From the NCBI GenBank assembly GCA_005503335.1, contig SCMQ01000008.1, positions 62,001 to 126,000 of the forward strand: a DNA stretch of 64,000 nucleotides, read 5' to 3'. Positions within the stretch are counted from its first letter, which is position 1. Every line of letters starts with the position of its first letter. Source of the DNA: Comamonadaceae bacterium 2FH. GTDB lineage: Bacteria; Pseudomonadota; Gammaproteobacteria; Burkholderiales; Burkholderiaceae_C. Both the position numbers and the translations under genes were made by a program. Shown one piece after another: positions 50,729-59,431 of the stretch. The notes under the pieces are model-generated. The model made no database searches, had not been told where the DNA came from, and saw only the letters and a program-made list of their open reading frames with translations.

Positions 50729-51934
50729 ATGAAAAAGAACCGACCGCTCGAGGGCATCCGCATCCTCGAGATCGCCTCGATGATCTTCGGCCCGCTGGCC
50801 GGCCAGTACCTGGGCGACATGGGTGCCGACGTGATCAAGCTCGAGCCGCCGGAGGGCGACCTGACGCGCGCCATCGGGCCGCGGCGCTCGCCGCTGATGG
50901 GCGCCTTCTTCCTGACCAGCAACCGCAGCAAGCGCAGCATCGTGGTCGACCTGAAGCAGCCCGAAGGCCGGGAGATCCTGCTCAAGCTGGTCGCCAAGAC
51001 CGACGTGCTGCTGCACTCGCTGCGCACGCCGGCCGCCAGCCGGCTCGGCCTCGATTACGCCAGCCTGTCGAAGGACAACCCCGGCCTGGTGTACTGCCAT
51101 GTCACCGGCTATGGCGACGAGGGCCTGTACGCCGGCCGACCCGCTTACGACGACATCATCCAGGCCGCCTCCGGTCTGGCGGACCTGCAGACCGTGGTTG
51201 CGGGCCAGCCGCGCTTCGTGCCGACCATCATCGCCGACAAGATCAGCGGCGTGCACGCCGCCTACGCGATCACGATGGCGCTGCTGCACCGCGAGCGCAC
51301 CGGCGAAGGCCAGCAGGTCGACGTCGCGATGTTCGAGACCATGTCGGCGTTCAACATGATGGAGCACCAGTGGGGCCACGCCTTCGAGCCGCCGATTGAC
51401 AAGATGGGCTATGCGCCGGTGGCCACTGCCTCGCGCCGGCCCTACAGGACCCAGGACGGCTACCTGGCGCTGCTGCCCTATTCGGATGCCAACTGGCGCC
51501 GTTTCTTCGAGCTGGCCGGCGAGCCCCAGATCATGGAAGACCCGCGCTTTGCCAGCTTCGCCGCGCGGCAGACGCACTTCCGCGAAGTCTGGGACGAGAT
51601 CGAGCGCCAGGTCGCGCGCAAGACCAACGCCGAATGGCTGGCGCTGCTGTCCGGTGACGACATACCGTTCTCCGTGGTGAACCGGCTCGAGGACCTGCCC
51701 AGCGATCCGCACCTGCAGAGCGTCGGCTTCTGGAGCATCGTCGAGCACCCCACCGAAGGCGCGCTGCGCCTGCCCGCCAATCCCGTGAAGATGAGCGCGT
51801 CGCCTCCCGAGGTGAGGCTGCTGCCGCCGACGCTGGGCCAGCACAGCGTCGAGATCCTGCGCGAGATCGGCTACGACGAAGCCCGCATCTCGGCCCTGGT
51901 CGGCGCGGGCGGCGCCTGCAAAGGCAATGCGTGA
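50729..51934 (+). CDS. CaiB/BaiF-family CoA-transferase, copy 2
   Basis: 401 residues, class III CoA-transferase. The EGIRILEIASMIFGPLAGQYLGDMGADVIKLEPPEGD opening, NRSKRSIVVDLKQPEGREILL and the catalytic Asp in PAYDDIIQAASGL are present. It is more typical of the family than the copy at 22.1 kb. It probably hands CoA to a carboxylic acid of the pathway before dehydrogenation. Confidence 0.92.
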   Translation: MKKNRPLEGIRILEIASMIFGPLAGQYLGDMGADVIKLEPPEGDLTRAIGPRRSPLMGAFFLTSNRSKRSIVVDLKQPEGREILLKLVAKTDVLLHSLRTPAASRLGLDYASLSKDNPGLVYCHVTGYGDEGLYAGRPAYDDIIQAASGLADLQTVVAGQPRFVPTIIADKISGVHAAYAITMALLHRERTGEGQQVDVAMFETMSAFNMMEHQWGHAFEPPIDKMGYAPVATASRRPYRTQDGYLALLPYSDANWRRFFELAGEPQIMEDPRFASFAARQTHFREVWDEIERQVARKTNAEWLALLSGDDIPFSVVNRLEDLPSDPHLQSVGFWSIVEHPTEGALRLPANPVKMSASPPEVRLLPPTLGQHSVEILREIGYDEARISALVGAGGACKGNA

Positions 51935-51980
51935 GCGGGGCACGTAACTTGTACGCATTCCAAGCATCCGATCGAACAAC

Positions 51981-53138
51981 ATGATCCCGCGCACCATCTT
52001 CAGCCCGGACCACGAGGCTTTCCGTGATACGGTCAAGCGATTCATCGAGGAGCATGTCACCCCCTTCCATGCGGAGTGGGAGAAGGCCGGCCAGGTCCCC
52101 CGCTCGCTGTGGAAGAAGGCCGGCGAGCTCGGCCTGCTGTGCGTCAACGTCCCTGAGGAATACGGCGGCCTGGGCGCCGACTTCCTGTACAGCGCGATCC
52201 TGATCGAGGAGATGGCGCGCGTCGGTGCCACCGGCCCGACCTTCTACTTGCATTCGGACATCGTCGCGCCCTATATCGTCGACTTCGGTACCGAGGAGCA
52301 GAAGCGCAAGTGGCTGCCGAAAATGGCGACCGGCGAAGTGGTGGTGGCGCTGGGCATGAGCGAGCCGTCCGGCGGCAGCGACGTGCAGAACATCCGCACC
52401 CAGGCCATCCGCGACGGCGACGAGTACGTGATCAACGGCCAGAAGGTGTTCATCACCAACGGCCACAGCGCCGACCTGCTGCTGCTGGCCTGCAAGACCG
52501 ACCCCAAGCAGAAGGCCAAGGGCGTCAGCCTGATCCTGGTGGAAACCAAGCGCGAGGGCTTCACGCGCGGCCGCAAGCTGGAGAAGATCGGCTGCAAGGC
52601 GCAGGACACCTCCGAGCTGTTCTTCGCCGACCTGCGCGTCCCGGTGTCCAACCTGCTCGGCACCGAAGGCGGCGGCTTCGCCGTGCTGATGACGCAACTG
52701 GCGCAGGAGCGCCTGATCCAGGCCATCCGCGGTGTTGCCGCTTCCGAGGCGGCGCTGGAGTGGACGCGCGCCTACGCCGCCGACCGTAAGATGTTCGGCC
52801 AGACCCTGGCCGATTTTCAGAACACCCGTTTCACGCTGGCCGGGCTGCATGCCGAGGTGCTGGCCCAGCGCGTGTTCGTCGACCGCTGCATGGAGCTGCA
52901 CCTGCAGGGCAAGCTCGACCCCGTCGATGCCGCCTCCTGCAAGCTGGTCGCCACCGACCTGCAGTTCAAGGTGATGGACCAGTGCCTCCAGTTCTTCGGC
53001 GGCTGGGGCTACATGTGGGAATACCCGATCGCGCGCGCCTTCGCCGACGCCCGCATGTGCCGTATCGGCGGCGGCACGGCGGAGGTGATGAAGCAGATCA
53101 TCGCCAACTCGCTGCTGCCCAAGGTCCGCAAGGACTGA
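51981..53138 (+). CDS. Acyl-CoA dehydrogenase
   Basis: 385 residues with the usual three-part fold. FAD and substrate segments VALGMSEPSGGSDVQNIRT, YVINGQKVFITNGHSADLLLL and LQFFGGWGYMWEYPIARAFADARMCRIGGGTAEVMKQII are present. At the position of the usual catalytic base in the YEGT motif the sequence is GGGT, as in several dehydrogenases of branched substrates, so the base may be elsewhere. It follows the CoA-transferase after 46 bases. Confidence 0.92.
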   Translation: MIPRTIFSPDHEAFRDTVKRFIEEHVTPFHAEWEKAGQVPRSLWKKAGELGLLCVNVPEEYGGLGADFLYSAILIEEMARVGATGPTFYLHSDIVAPYIVDFGTEEQKRKWLPKMATGEVVVALGMSEPSGGSDVQNIRTQAIRDGDEYVINGQKVFITNGHSADLLLLACKTDPKQKAKGVSLILVETKREGFTRGRKLEKIGCKAQDTSELFFADLRVPVSNLLGTEGGGFAVLMTQLAQERLIQAIRGVAASEAALEWTRAYAADRKMFGQTLADFQNTRFTLAGLHAEVLAQRVFVDRCMELHLQGKLDPVDAASCKLVATDLQFKVMDQCLQFFGGWGYMWEYPIARAFADARMCRIGGGTAEVMKQIIANSLLPKVRKD

Positions 53139-53222
53139 ATTCCAGGGATTTCGACGAGAAGAACTTCCCGTTCGGGCCCCCGCTGACCAGTTTCAATCCC
53201 CCACAAACCGAGGAGACATCCC

Positions 53223-54209
53223 ATGACCCAGTTCCGATGCAGCTTGATCCAGGCAGCCGTTTTCGCCGCCGCCAGCGTGGCCTTCGCCGCCGCCGTCCAC
53301 GCCCAGGACGCCTGGCCCGGCCCCACCGTGAAGGTGATCGTGCCCTTCACGGCCGGCGGCGCATCCGACGTGCTGACCCGCCTGCTCTCCGAAAAGCTGC
53401 AGGCCAGGCTCGGAGGCAACTGGGTCGTCGACAACAAGACCGGCGCGGGGGGCAACATCGGCATGGAAGCGGTCAAGAGCGCGCCGCCCGACGGCAACAC
53501 CATCGGCTCGGCGACCATCGGCACGCTGTCGATCAACCAGTTCCTGTTCTCCAAGCTGAACTACGACCCGGTGAAGGACTACGCCTATGTCTCCAAGGTC
53601 TGGGAAAACTGCAACGCCTTCGTCGTCGCGCCCGGCAATCCGGCCAAGAACATCAATGAGTTCCTGGAGTGGGCGAAGAAGCAGCCCAAGGGCGTGAGCT
53701 ACGGTTCGGCCGGCGTCGGCACCACGCCGCACCTGGCCGGCGAGATGTTCCGGCATCGCACCGGCCTCAACGCGGTCCACATCCCGTTCCGCGGCGCGGC
53801 GCAATCGATGCCCGCGCTGATGGCCGGCGATACCGACTTCGCGATCGACAACATCGCCAGCTACACGCCGCTGATCAAGACGGGCAAGGTCCGGGCGCTG
53901 GCCGTGACCTGTCCCGAGCGCTGGCCCACCATGCCCGAGGTGCCGACCATGGCGGAATCGGGCGTGAAGGACTTCGTCGTCACCTCGTGGGGCGCGTTCG
54001 TGATGCCCAAGGGCACGCCGCCCGCGATCGCCAACAAGGTCTCGGCCGCGATTGCCGAGATCGCCAGGGATCCGGCGGTCCAGGAGAAGTACCTCCAGAC
54101 GGGCGCCATCCTGAAAGCCACCACGCCCAAGGAAACCGAGGCCTTCGCCGAGCAGGAGCGGGTCAAGTGGAAGGAAGTGGTCAGGCTTTCCGGCGCCAAG
54201 ATGGACTGA
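53223..54209 (+). CDS. Bug/TctC-family binding protein, third
   Basis: 328 residues. A Sec signal (AAVFAAASVAFAAAVHAQ) is followed by VKVIVPFTAGGASDVLTRLLSEKL and NKTGAGGNIGMEAVKSAPPDG, the family hallmarks. GAGGAGACATCCC precedes the ATG. It stands between the dehydrogenase and the FMO-like monooxygenase, so it is probably specific for the same substrate or product. Confidence 0.92.
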   Translation: MTQFRCSLIQAAVFAAASVAFAAAVHAQDAWPGPTVKVIVPFTAGGASDVLTRLLSEKLQARLGGNWVVDNKTGAGGNIGMEAVKSAPPDGNTIGSATIGTLSINQFLFSKLNYDPVKDYAYVSKVWENCNAFVVAPGNPAKNINEFLEWAKKQPKGVSYGSAGVGTTPHLAGEMFRHRTGLNAVHIPFRGAAQSMPALMAGDTDFAIDNIASYTPLIKTGKVRALAVTCPERWPTMPEVPTMAESGVKDFVVTSWGAFVMPKGTPPAIANKVSAAIAEIARDPAVQEKYLQTGAILKATTPKETEAFAEQERVKWKEVVRLSGAKMD

Positions 54210-54210
54210 T

Positions 54211-55608
54211 ATGGCCTTGGTATCCTCCCGCACCATCGATCCTGACGCGCTGAGGCAGCCAGTCAGCGCCGTCGCGGGCACGGGCAGGTGTCGCGTGGCC
54301 GTGATCGGGGCCGGCGCCGCCGGCCTCTGCGCCGCCCGGCACCTGATCGCTCGCGGCGTCGACGTGGTGGTCTACGAACTCGGCAGCTGCATCGGTGGCC
54401 TCTGGGTCTTCGGCAACGACAACGGCCTCGCGCCAGCCTACCAGTCGCTGCACCTGAACTCCGAAGCCAGGGTGACGGCGTACCGCGACTTCCCGTTTCC
54501 GGACGGCGGCCCGCTTTATCCGGACCACCGTCAGGTGCGCAGCTACCTCGAGGACTATGCCGAAAAGTTCAACGTCAAGCCGCGGATCCGCTTCCGCTCG
54601 CGCGTCGTCGACATCGCGCCCCTGCCCGGCGATCGCTGGCGGGTCAAGCTCGAGGACGGTGGCGGCGGCGATTTCGACGCGGTCGTGGTCGGCAGCGGGC
54701 ACCAGGGCTCGCCCTCGCATCCGGGCTGGCGCAAGGACTTCAGCGGCGAATACCTGCACTCGCACAGCTACCGCATCCCCGAGCCGTTCCGCGGCAAGCG
54801 CGTGCTGGTGGTCGGCATGGGCAACAGCGCGGTGGACATCGCGTCGGACATCTGTGTCGTGACCGAGTCGACCACCATCTCGGCCCGCTCGCCGGTGCTG
54901 GTGATGCCGCGCATGCTGTTCGGCGTGCCGACCTCGCGCGTTCTGGGCAGGCTCGAAAGGAACTGGATGCCCTGGCCGGTGCGCCGCACGATCCGCGAAG
55001 TGCTGACCCGCATCGTGCACGGCCGCATGGAGCAGTGGGGCTTCACCACCCCCAAGAGCAGAACCCATCCGACCAGCCATCCCAGCCTGATGTCGCATTT
55101 CGTCTGGGACCGGATCAAGGCCAAGCCCGGCATCGAGTCGGTCAAAGGCCAGGAGGTGCGCTTCGCCGACGGCACGATGCAGACCTTCGACACCGTGATC
55201 GCCGGCACCGGTTACAACGTCGACCTGCCTTTCCTGGCGCCGGAATTGCGGCCGCTGGAAGGACACAAGCTGGAGCTGTTCCTGCGGGTCGTCCATCCGA
55301 CGCGGCGCGGCCTGTATTTCATCGGGCTGTTCAACGTGGCAGGCGGCGGCAACATCCGCATGATGGACGACCAGGCCGAGTGGATCACCGATCTGGTCAC
55401 AGGCGAGATCGCCCCGCCGGATGCCGCCACGATGCGGGCCGTGATGGAGGAGGAACAGGCTTTCCTGCGCAAGCACTATCCGGCGGCGCCCCGCTATGCG
55501 CTGGAACTCGACCCCGCGTTCTACCGCAAGCAGCTCAGGCGCGAACGCCGGCAGGCGCGGATGCGCCGCGCCCGACAGGCCGCGCCGGCAGCGCAGGCCG
55601 GCCAATGA
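54211..55608 (+). CDS. FMO-like flavin monooxygenase
   Basis: 465 residues. FAD site GAGAAGLCAARHL, the motif FSGEYLHSHSYR (FxGxxxHxxxY, the FMO rather than the BVMO form) and NADPH site GMGNSAVD are seen, and the late ATGYN-like block is GTGYN. It oxidises N, S or ketone groups. It is the third type of flavin monooxygenase in the cluster. It begins two bases after the Bug gene. The basic Arg/Ala-rich tail (RRERRQARMRRARQAAPAA) is unusual for the family. Confidence 0.88.
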   Translation: MALVSSRTIDPDALRQPVSAVAGTGRCRVAVIGAGAAGLCAARHLIARGVDVVVYELGSCIGGLWVFGNDNGLAPAYQSLHLNSEARVTAYRDFPFPDGGPLYPDHRQVRSYLEDYAEKFNVKPRIRFRSRVVDIAPLPGDRWRVKLEDGGGGDFDAVVVGSGHQGSPSHPGWRKDFSGEYLHSHSYRIPEPFRGKRVLVVGMGNSAVDIASDICVVTESTTISARSPVLVMPRMLFGVPTSRVLGRLERNWMPWPVRRTIREVLTRIVHGRMEQWGFTTPKSRTHPTSHPSLMSHFVWDRIKAKPGIESVKGQEVRFADGTMQTFDTVIAGTGYNVDLPFLAPELRPLEGHKLELFLRVVHPTRRGLYFIGLFNVAGGGNIRMMDDQAEWITDLVTGEIAPPDAATMRAVMEEEQAFLRKHYPAAPRYALELDPAFYRKQLRRERRQARMRRARQAAPAAQAGQ

Positions 55609-55631
55609 ACCCATGATGCAAGGAGACTGAC

Positions 55632-56789
55632 TTGTCCCTCCGTGACAAAGCCTGCGTCACAGGCATAGGCGAGACCGCGTACATGCGCGGCTCGACCAAG
55701 ACCGCGTTCGAGCTGCAGATCGAGTCGTCGCTGAAGGCGATCGCGGACGCCGGCCTCACGCCCAAGGATATCGACGGCGTGATCCCGATCGGCATCGTGA
55801 GCGGCACCGCCGACGATTTCATCGAGAACTTCGGCATCCCGGACCTGCGCTTTTCCGCCGTGATCCCGCATGGCGGCGCCAGCCCGACGATGGCTCTGCA
55901 GTGCGCGGCCGCGGCCGTGGCCGGCGGTGTCTGCAACCATGTGCTGATCACCTTCGGCCGCAACGTGACGGCTGCGGCCATCACCAAGGCTGGCGCGCGC
56001 ATCCACACCATGCCGCAGTTCCACTACGTCACCGAGTTCGAGTACCCGATGGGCGCGATCGCGCCGGCGCAGCTGTATGCGCCGATGGCGCGCCGGCACA
56101 TGGAGCTGTACGGCACGACGGTGGCGCAGTTCGGCGAAGTGGCGGTGGCGCACCGCGAGCACGCGCTGCTCAACGACAACGCGATCATGAAGAAGCCGAT
56201 CACGCTTGAAGACCACGCCCATTCGCGCATGATCTCCGACCCGTTCCGGCTGCTCGATTGCAGCCTGGAGAGCGACGGCGGCGCCGCCTGCATTGTCAGC
56301 GCCGCCGATCGCGCCGCCGACCTGAAGCACCGCCGCGTGTTCATCTCCGGCGTCGCGGAGGGCCATCCCGACTCGCCCGGCTCGATCACGCAGCGTCCCG
56401 ACATGACCAGCCTGGGCATCAAGAAGGCCGCGGCCCGCGCCTTCGCCATGGCCGGCGTCACGCATACCGACATCGATGTCGCGGAAATCTACGACTGCTT
56501 CACCTATGCGGTGATCCGCCAGCTGGAAGACCTGGGCTTCTGCGCCAAGGGCGAGGGCGGTCCGTTCGTGCAGGGCGGGCGCATCAAGCTGGGCGGCGCG
56601 CTGCCGGTCAACACCCATGGCGGCCTGCTGTCGCAGGCGCATGTCTGGGGCCTGAACCACATCGTCGAACTGGTGCGGCAGCTGCGCGGCGACGCCGGCC
56701 GCGCGCAGGTCAAGGATGCCGAAGTGGGCCTCGTGAGCGGCTACGGCGACATGGGCGATGGCGCCCTGGCCATCATGCGGAGGGGCTGA
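55632..56789 (+). CDS. Thiolase-fold protein, Ltp2-type acyl-CoA lyase
   Basis: 385 residues. The nucleophile Cys position is Gly82 (PHGGASPTMAL). The active-site motif is EIYDCFT with Tyr287 in the place of His, and the C-terminal motif is GGLLSQAHVWG with His337. This is the Ltp2 aldolase pattern. The start is TTG at 55632, 8 bases after AAGGAGA, and no ATG fits better. A DUF35 protein with intact zinc cysteines follows after 2 bases, the Ltp2-ChsH2 order, so retro-aldol cleavage of a tertiary or secondary beta-hydroxyacyl-CoA is likely. Confidence 0.87.
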   Translation: MSLRDKACVTGIGETAYMRGSTKTAFELQIESSLKAIADAGLTPKDIDGVIPIGIVSGTADDFIENFGIPDLRFSAVIPHGGASPTMALQCAAAAVAGGVCNHVLITFGRNVTAAAITKAGARIHTMPQFHYVTEFEYPMGAIAPAQLYAPMARRHMELYGTTVAQFGEVAVAHREHALLNDNAIMKKPITLEDHAHSRMISDPFRLLDCSLESDGGAACIVSAADRAADLKHRRVFISGVAEGHPDSPGSITQRPDMTSLGIKKAAARAFAMAGVTHTDIDVAEIYDCFTYAVIRQLEDLGFCAKGEGGPFVQGGRIKLGGALPVNTHGGLLSQAHVWGLNHIVELVRQLRGDAGRAQVKDAEVGLVSGYGDMGDGALAIMRRG

Positions 56790-56791
56790 AC

Positions 56792-57229
56792 ATGACGACG
56801 ACGACAACCACGACGGCGACGCTGACGGAAACCCCGAAGCCGCTGCCCCAGATCAGCGAGATCTCGCGGCCGTACTGGGAGGCGGCGGCCCAGGGCCGGC
56901 TGGTGCTGCAGTGCTGCGCCCACTGCGGCAAGGTCCGCCACTACCCGCGCCCGCTGTGCGATGCCTGCTACTGCGATGCCGCCGAATGGAAGCCGGCCAG
57001 CGGTCGCGGCAAGGTGCACAGCTGGACGGTGGCGCACCACGCGTTCCACAAGGCTTTCGCCGCCGAGCTGCCCTACACGCTGGTGACGGTGGACCTCGAC
57101 GAGGGCGTGCGCGCGCTCGGCCGCTGGCAAGGCGGTGCGACGCCCGTGATCGGCCAGGCCGTGCAAGGCCGGTTTGACCGCAGCAACGAGTTCGGTGGCA
57201 ACCTGGTGTTCACGCCGGCAGGAGGGTGA
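56792..57229 (+). CDS. DUF35 zinc-ribbon/OB-fold protein
   Basis: 145 residues. YWEAAAQGRLVLQCCAHCGKVRHYPRPLCDACYCD carries the CxxC-CxxC zinc site, followed by the OB fold (residues 70-145, VHSWTVAHHAFHKAFAAELPYTLVTVDLDEGVRALG). It binds the acyl-CoA for the thiolase-fold enzyme encoded just before. The Thr-rich N-terminus (MTTTTTTTATLTET) is a low-complexity extension. Confidence 0.9.
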   Translation: MTTTTTTTATLTETPKPLPQISEISRPYWEAAAQGRLVLQCCAHCGKVRHYPRPLCDACYCDAAEWKPASGRGKVHSWTVAHHAFHKAFAAELPYTLVTVDLDEGVRALGRWQGGATPVIGQAVQGRFDRSNEFGGNLVFTPAGG

Positions 57230-57302
57230 GCGCGGGACTCGCCGTCCTCGCACGGGCGGTGGCCGATAATCGGCGTCGAACGGCCGTCCACCGAGCGATG
57301 CG

Positions 57303-58271
57303 ATGAAACAAGTCACCCTGCTGAACCTCGAGACCCTGTGCTGCATTGCCAAGCTCGGGACCTTTCACGCCGCGGCCCAGAAGATGAACGCGTCCCAGCC
57401 GGCGATCTCCGCCCGCATCCGGGACATGGAGTCCGCCCTGGGCGTGGCCCTGTTCCGGCGCCAGGGGCGGCGCATGGAGCTCACCTTCCAGGGGCGCGAG
57501 CTGGTGCAGATGGTCGAGCCGCTGCTGCGCCGCCTGGACAGCGTGGTGGGCGCGCTCGACAATCCGGAGGCCGCCACCGGCATCGTACGCATCGGCGCGG
57601 GCGAGATTGCGGCACTGAGCTGGTTTCCGGTCTTCATTGCCCGGCTGCGGCAGCTGATGCCCAAGGTGACCTATCAGGTCGAGATCGACCTCACGGCGGC
57701 GATGCGCCAGCGCCTGGAGGCTGGCAAGCTCGACGTGGCCCTGTTCGCCGGGCCCGTGACCAGCGTAGACACCCGATCGGCCTCGCTGGGCCGGGTGCGC
57801 ATGTGCTGGATGATGGCGCCCTCCCTGATGGCGCGGTCCGAGCCCGCCCGTTCGCCGCGCGAATTGCTCGAATCTCAGGCCATCTGGTCCCTTTCCAAAC
57901 CATCGGCCAGCCATTCGATGACCATGGCCATGCTGCGTGACCTGGGCGTGGCGGCCGATGCCATCGGCACCTGCAACCACATCATGGCGCTGATCGAGAT
58001 CATCGTGAGCGGCGCGGGCGTGGCCTTGCTGCCCGAGATCCTGGTGCGGGGCTACGTCGCCAAGTCCGAGCTCGTGCCCCTGCTGCCGGAGCTGCCGACG
58101 CCTGAGCTGGAGTTCGTGATCGCCTGGAGCGCGGACCAGGAGCAGTCCATCATCCGCAACATCGTCGACATGGCCCTACGCTGCACGACCTTCGACGGGC
58201 CCGACGCCCCCGCGGACGCGGTGCACGTGCTCGACGACCTGGCCTCCGAGAAGGGCGATTCGGGGCCTTGA
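57303..58271 (+). CDS. LysR-family regulator, copy 1
   Basis: 322 residues. The helix-turn-helix domain LGTFHAAAQKMNASQPAISARIRDMESALGVALFRRQGRRMELT is followed by an effector domain (VRIGAGEIAALSWFPVFIARLRQLMPKVTYQVEIDL). It is on the same strand as the FMO-thiolase-DUF35 genes 73 bases downstream of them, and not divergent, so its targets are not obvious. No LysR-type T-N11-A site is clear nearby. Confidence 0.9.
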   Translation: MKQVTLLNLETLCCIAKLGTFHAAAQKMNASQPAISARIRDMESALGVALFRRQGRRMELTFQGRELVQMVEPLLRRLDSVVGALDNPEAATGIVRIGAGEIAALSWFPVFIARLRQLMPKVTYQVEIDLTAAMRQRLEAGKLDVALFAGPVTSVDTRSASLGRVRMCWMMAPSLMARSEPARSPRELLESQAIWSLSKPSASHSMTMAMLRDLGVAADAIGTCNHIMALIEIIVSGAGVALLPEILVRGYVAKSELVPLLPELPTPELEFVIAWSADQEQSIIRNIVDMALRCTTFDGPDAPADAVHVLDDLASEKGDSGP

Positions 58272-58323
58272 CGGGCGCGCCTGCCCGGGCAGGCCGGAGG
58301 AGGGCAGCGATTACAATTTTCGC

Positions 58324-59139
58324 ATGAGCCCCGACCGTTATCTGCGCACCTTCGACGTCCTCAACCTGCTGGTCCAGCACAAGGACGGCCTGCGTCTGAC
58401 GGAGATCAAGGAGGCGCTCGACCTGCCGGTGAGCAGCGTGCACAACATGCTGCAGACCATGGTCACCGCGGAGGTGGCGGCCGTCACCGACGACCTGCGT
58501 TACTCGGTGGGCCCGCGCGCGGTGGCGCTGGCCCTGCGCACCCTGCAGTCGCTCGACATCCGCACCATCGCGCGCCGCCATCTGCAGGACCTGGCCAAGG
58601 AGATCGGCGACGACGTCTACCTGGCCCTGCCGGTAGGCAAACGGGTGATCTACGCTGACCGCTGCCTCGGCACCCAGCGCATCTCGCTGGACATCCGCCT
58701 GGGCGAGTCGCTGTTCCTGCACAGCACGGCGACGGGCAAGCTGTTCGCGGCGCTGGACCCCAAGCTCGGCGCGCAGACCCTGGCCGGGCCCCTGTCGAAG
58801 CTGACCGCGGCGACCATCACCGATCCCGCCGAGCTCGAGCGCGAGTTCAAGCGTATCCGAGCCGCCGGCTATTCGAAGAGCGTGGAGGAGTCGGTCGAGG
58901 GCATCGTGGGCTACGCCGTGCCCATCCAGGATGCGGCGGGGCATCTGGTGGCGGCCATCCATGCCTCGGTGCTGGTCAAGCGGGCGACCAAACCGCACGA
59001 GCGCAAGCTGCTGAGCGCGGCGCGCGAGTGCGCGCAGCAGGTGGAACGGCACCTGGGGAACTTCGAGGGCGGCGGCGCCTTGCGCACCGATCGGTCGGCC
59101 GCGGCGTCGGGCGGTCGATCCGCGCGCAGCGCGAGCTGA
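58324..59139 (+). CDS. IclR-family regulator, copy 2
   Basis: 271 residues, matching the regulator at 45.6 kb along its whole length (MSPDRYLRTFDVLNLLVQHKDGLRLTEIKEALDLPVSSVHNMLQTMVTAEV and YADRCLGTQRISLDIRLGESLFLHSTATGKLFAAL). The C-terminal 25 residues differ. Two such paralogues next to one supercluster probably bind related operators and sense related compounds. Preceded by the LysR gene and followed by tRNA-Arg. Confidence 0.92.
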   Translation: MSPDRYLRTFDVLNLLVQHKDGLRLTEIKEALDLPVSSVHNMLQTMVTAEVAAVTDDLRYSVGPRAVALALRTLQSLDIRTIARRHLQDLAKEIGDDVYLALPVGKRVIYADRCLGTQRISLDIRLGESLFLHSTATGKLFAALDPKLGAQTLAGPLSKLTAATITDPAELEREFKRIRAAGYSKSVEESVEGIVGYAVPIQDAAGHLVAAIHASVLVKRATKPHERKLLSAARECAQQVERHLGNFEGGGALRTDRSAAASGGRSARSAS

Positions 59140-59212
59140 AGCTTCACCGGGAGGATCGGGTCCGGGCCTGCACGCCCCTGCGTGCGCCTTGGTCGGACGG
59201 TCTTTTGATCTT

Positions 59213-59288
59213 TGGCGCGGCTGGCGGGGATCGAACCCACGACCCTTGGCTTCGGAGGCCAATACTCTATCCACTGAGCTACAGCCGC
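59213..59288 (-). tRNA. tRNA-Arg (anticodon CCG)
   Basis: On the minus strand GCGGCTG (5-prime acceptor), GCTC-AGTGGATA-GAGT, TTGGC-CTCCGAA-GCCAA (anticodon CCG), a GTGGG-TTCGATC-CCCGC T arm and CAGCCGC form a complete cloverleaf, and CCA is encoded. It decodes CGG. It lies between the second IclR gene and a convergent LysR gene. Confidence 0.96.
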
Positions 59289-59431
59289 ATTCGCTGAAAG
59301 CGCCAAGCAGGGGATTTTCGCACATCCTGAGGCACTGCTCGCCGAAGCCAGCGGATCCAACCGACCGGCGGCATCGCCAGGCCGTAGCGTGCCGCCGAGT
59401 GCGTGGTGGGACAGGACTGGCGCGGTCCGCT

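Noticed and set aside
53139..53170. TTTCGACGAGAAGAAC upstream of the third Bug gene as a further copy of the shared operator
   Set aside because: There is one unit only, with no second unit 20 bp away and no -10-like box; the match is weak in a GC-rich context.
15154..57229. Interpretation of the supercluster as a steroid degradation island
   Set aside because: Ltp2-type proteins and BVMOs are suggestive, but ketosteroid dehydrogenase, 9-alpha-hydroxylase and the ring-cleavage genes are all absent in the window.
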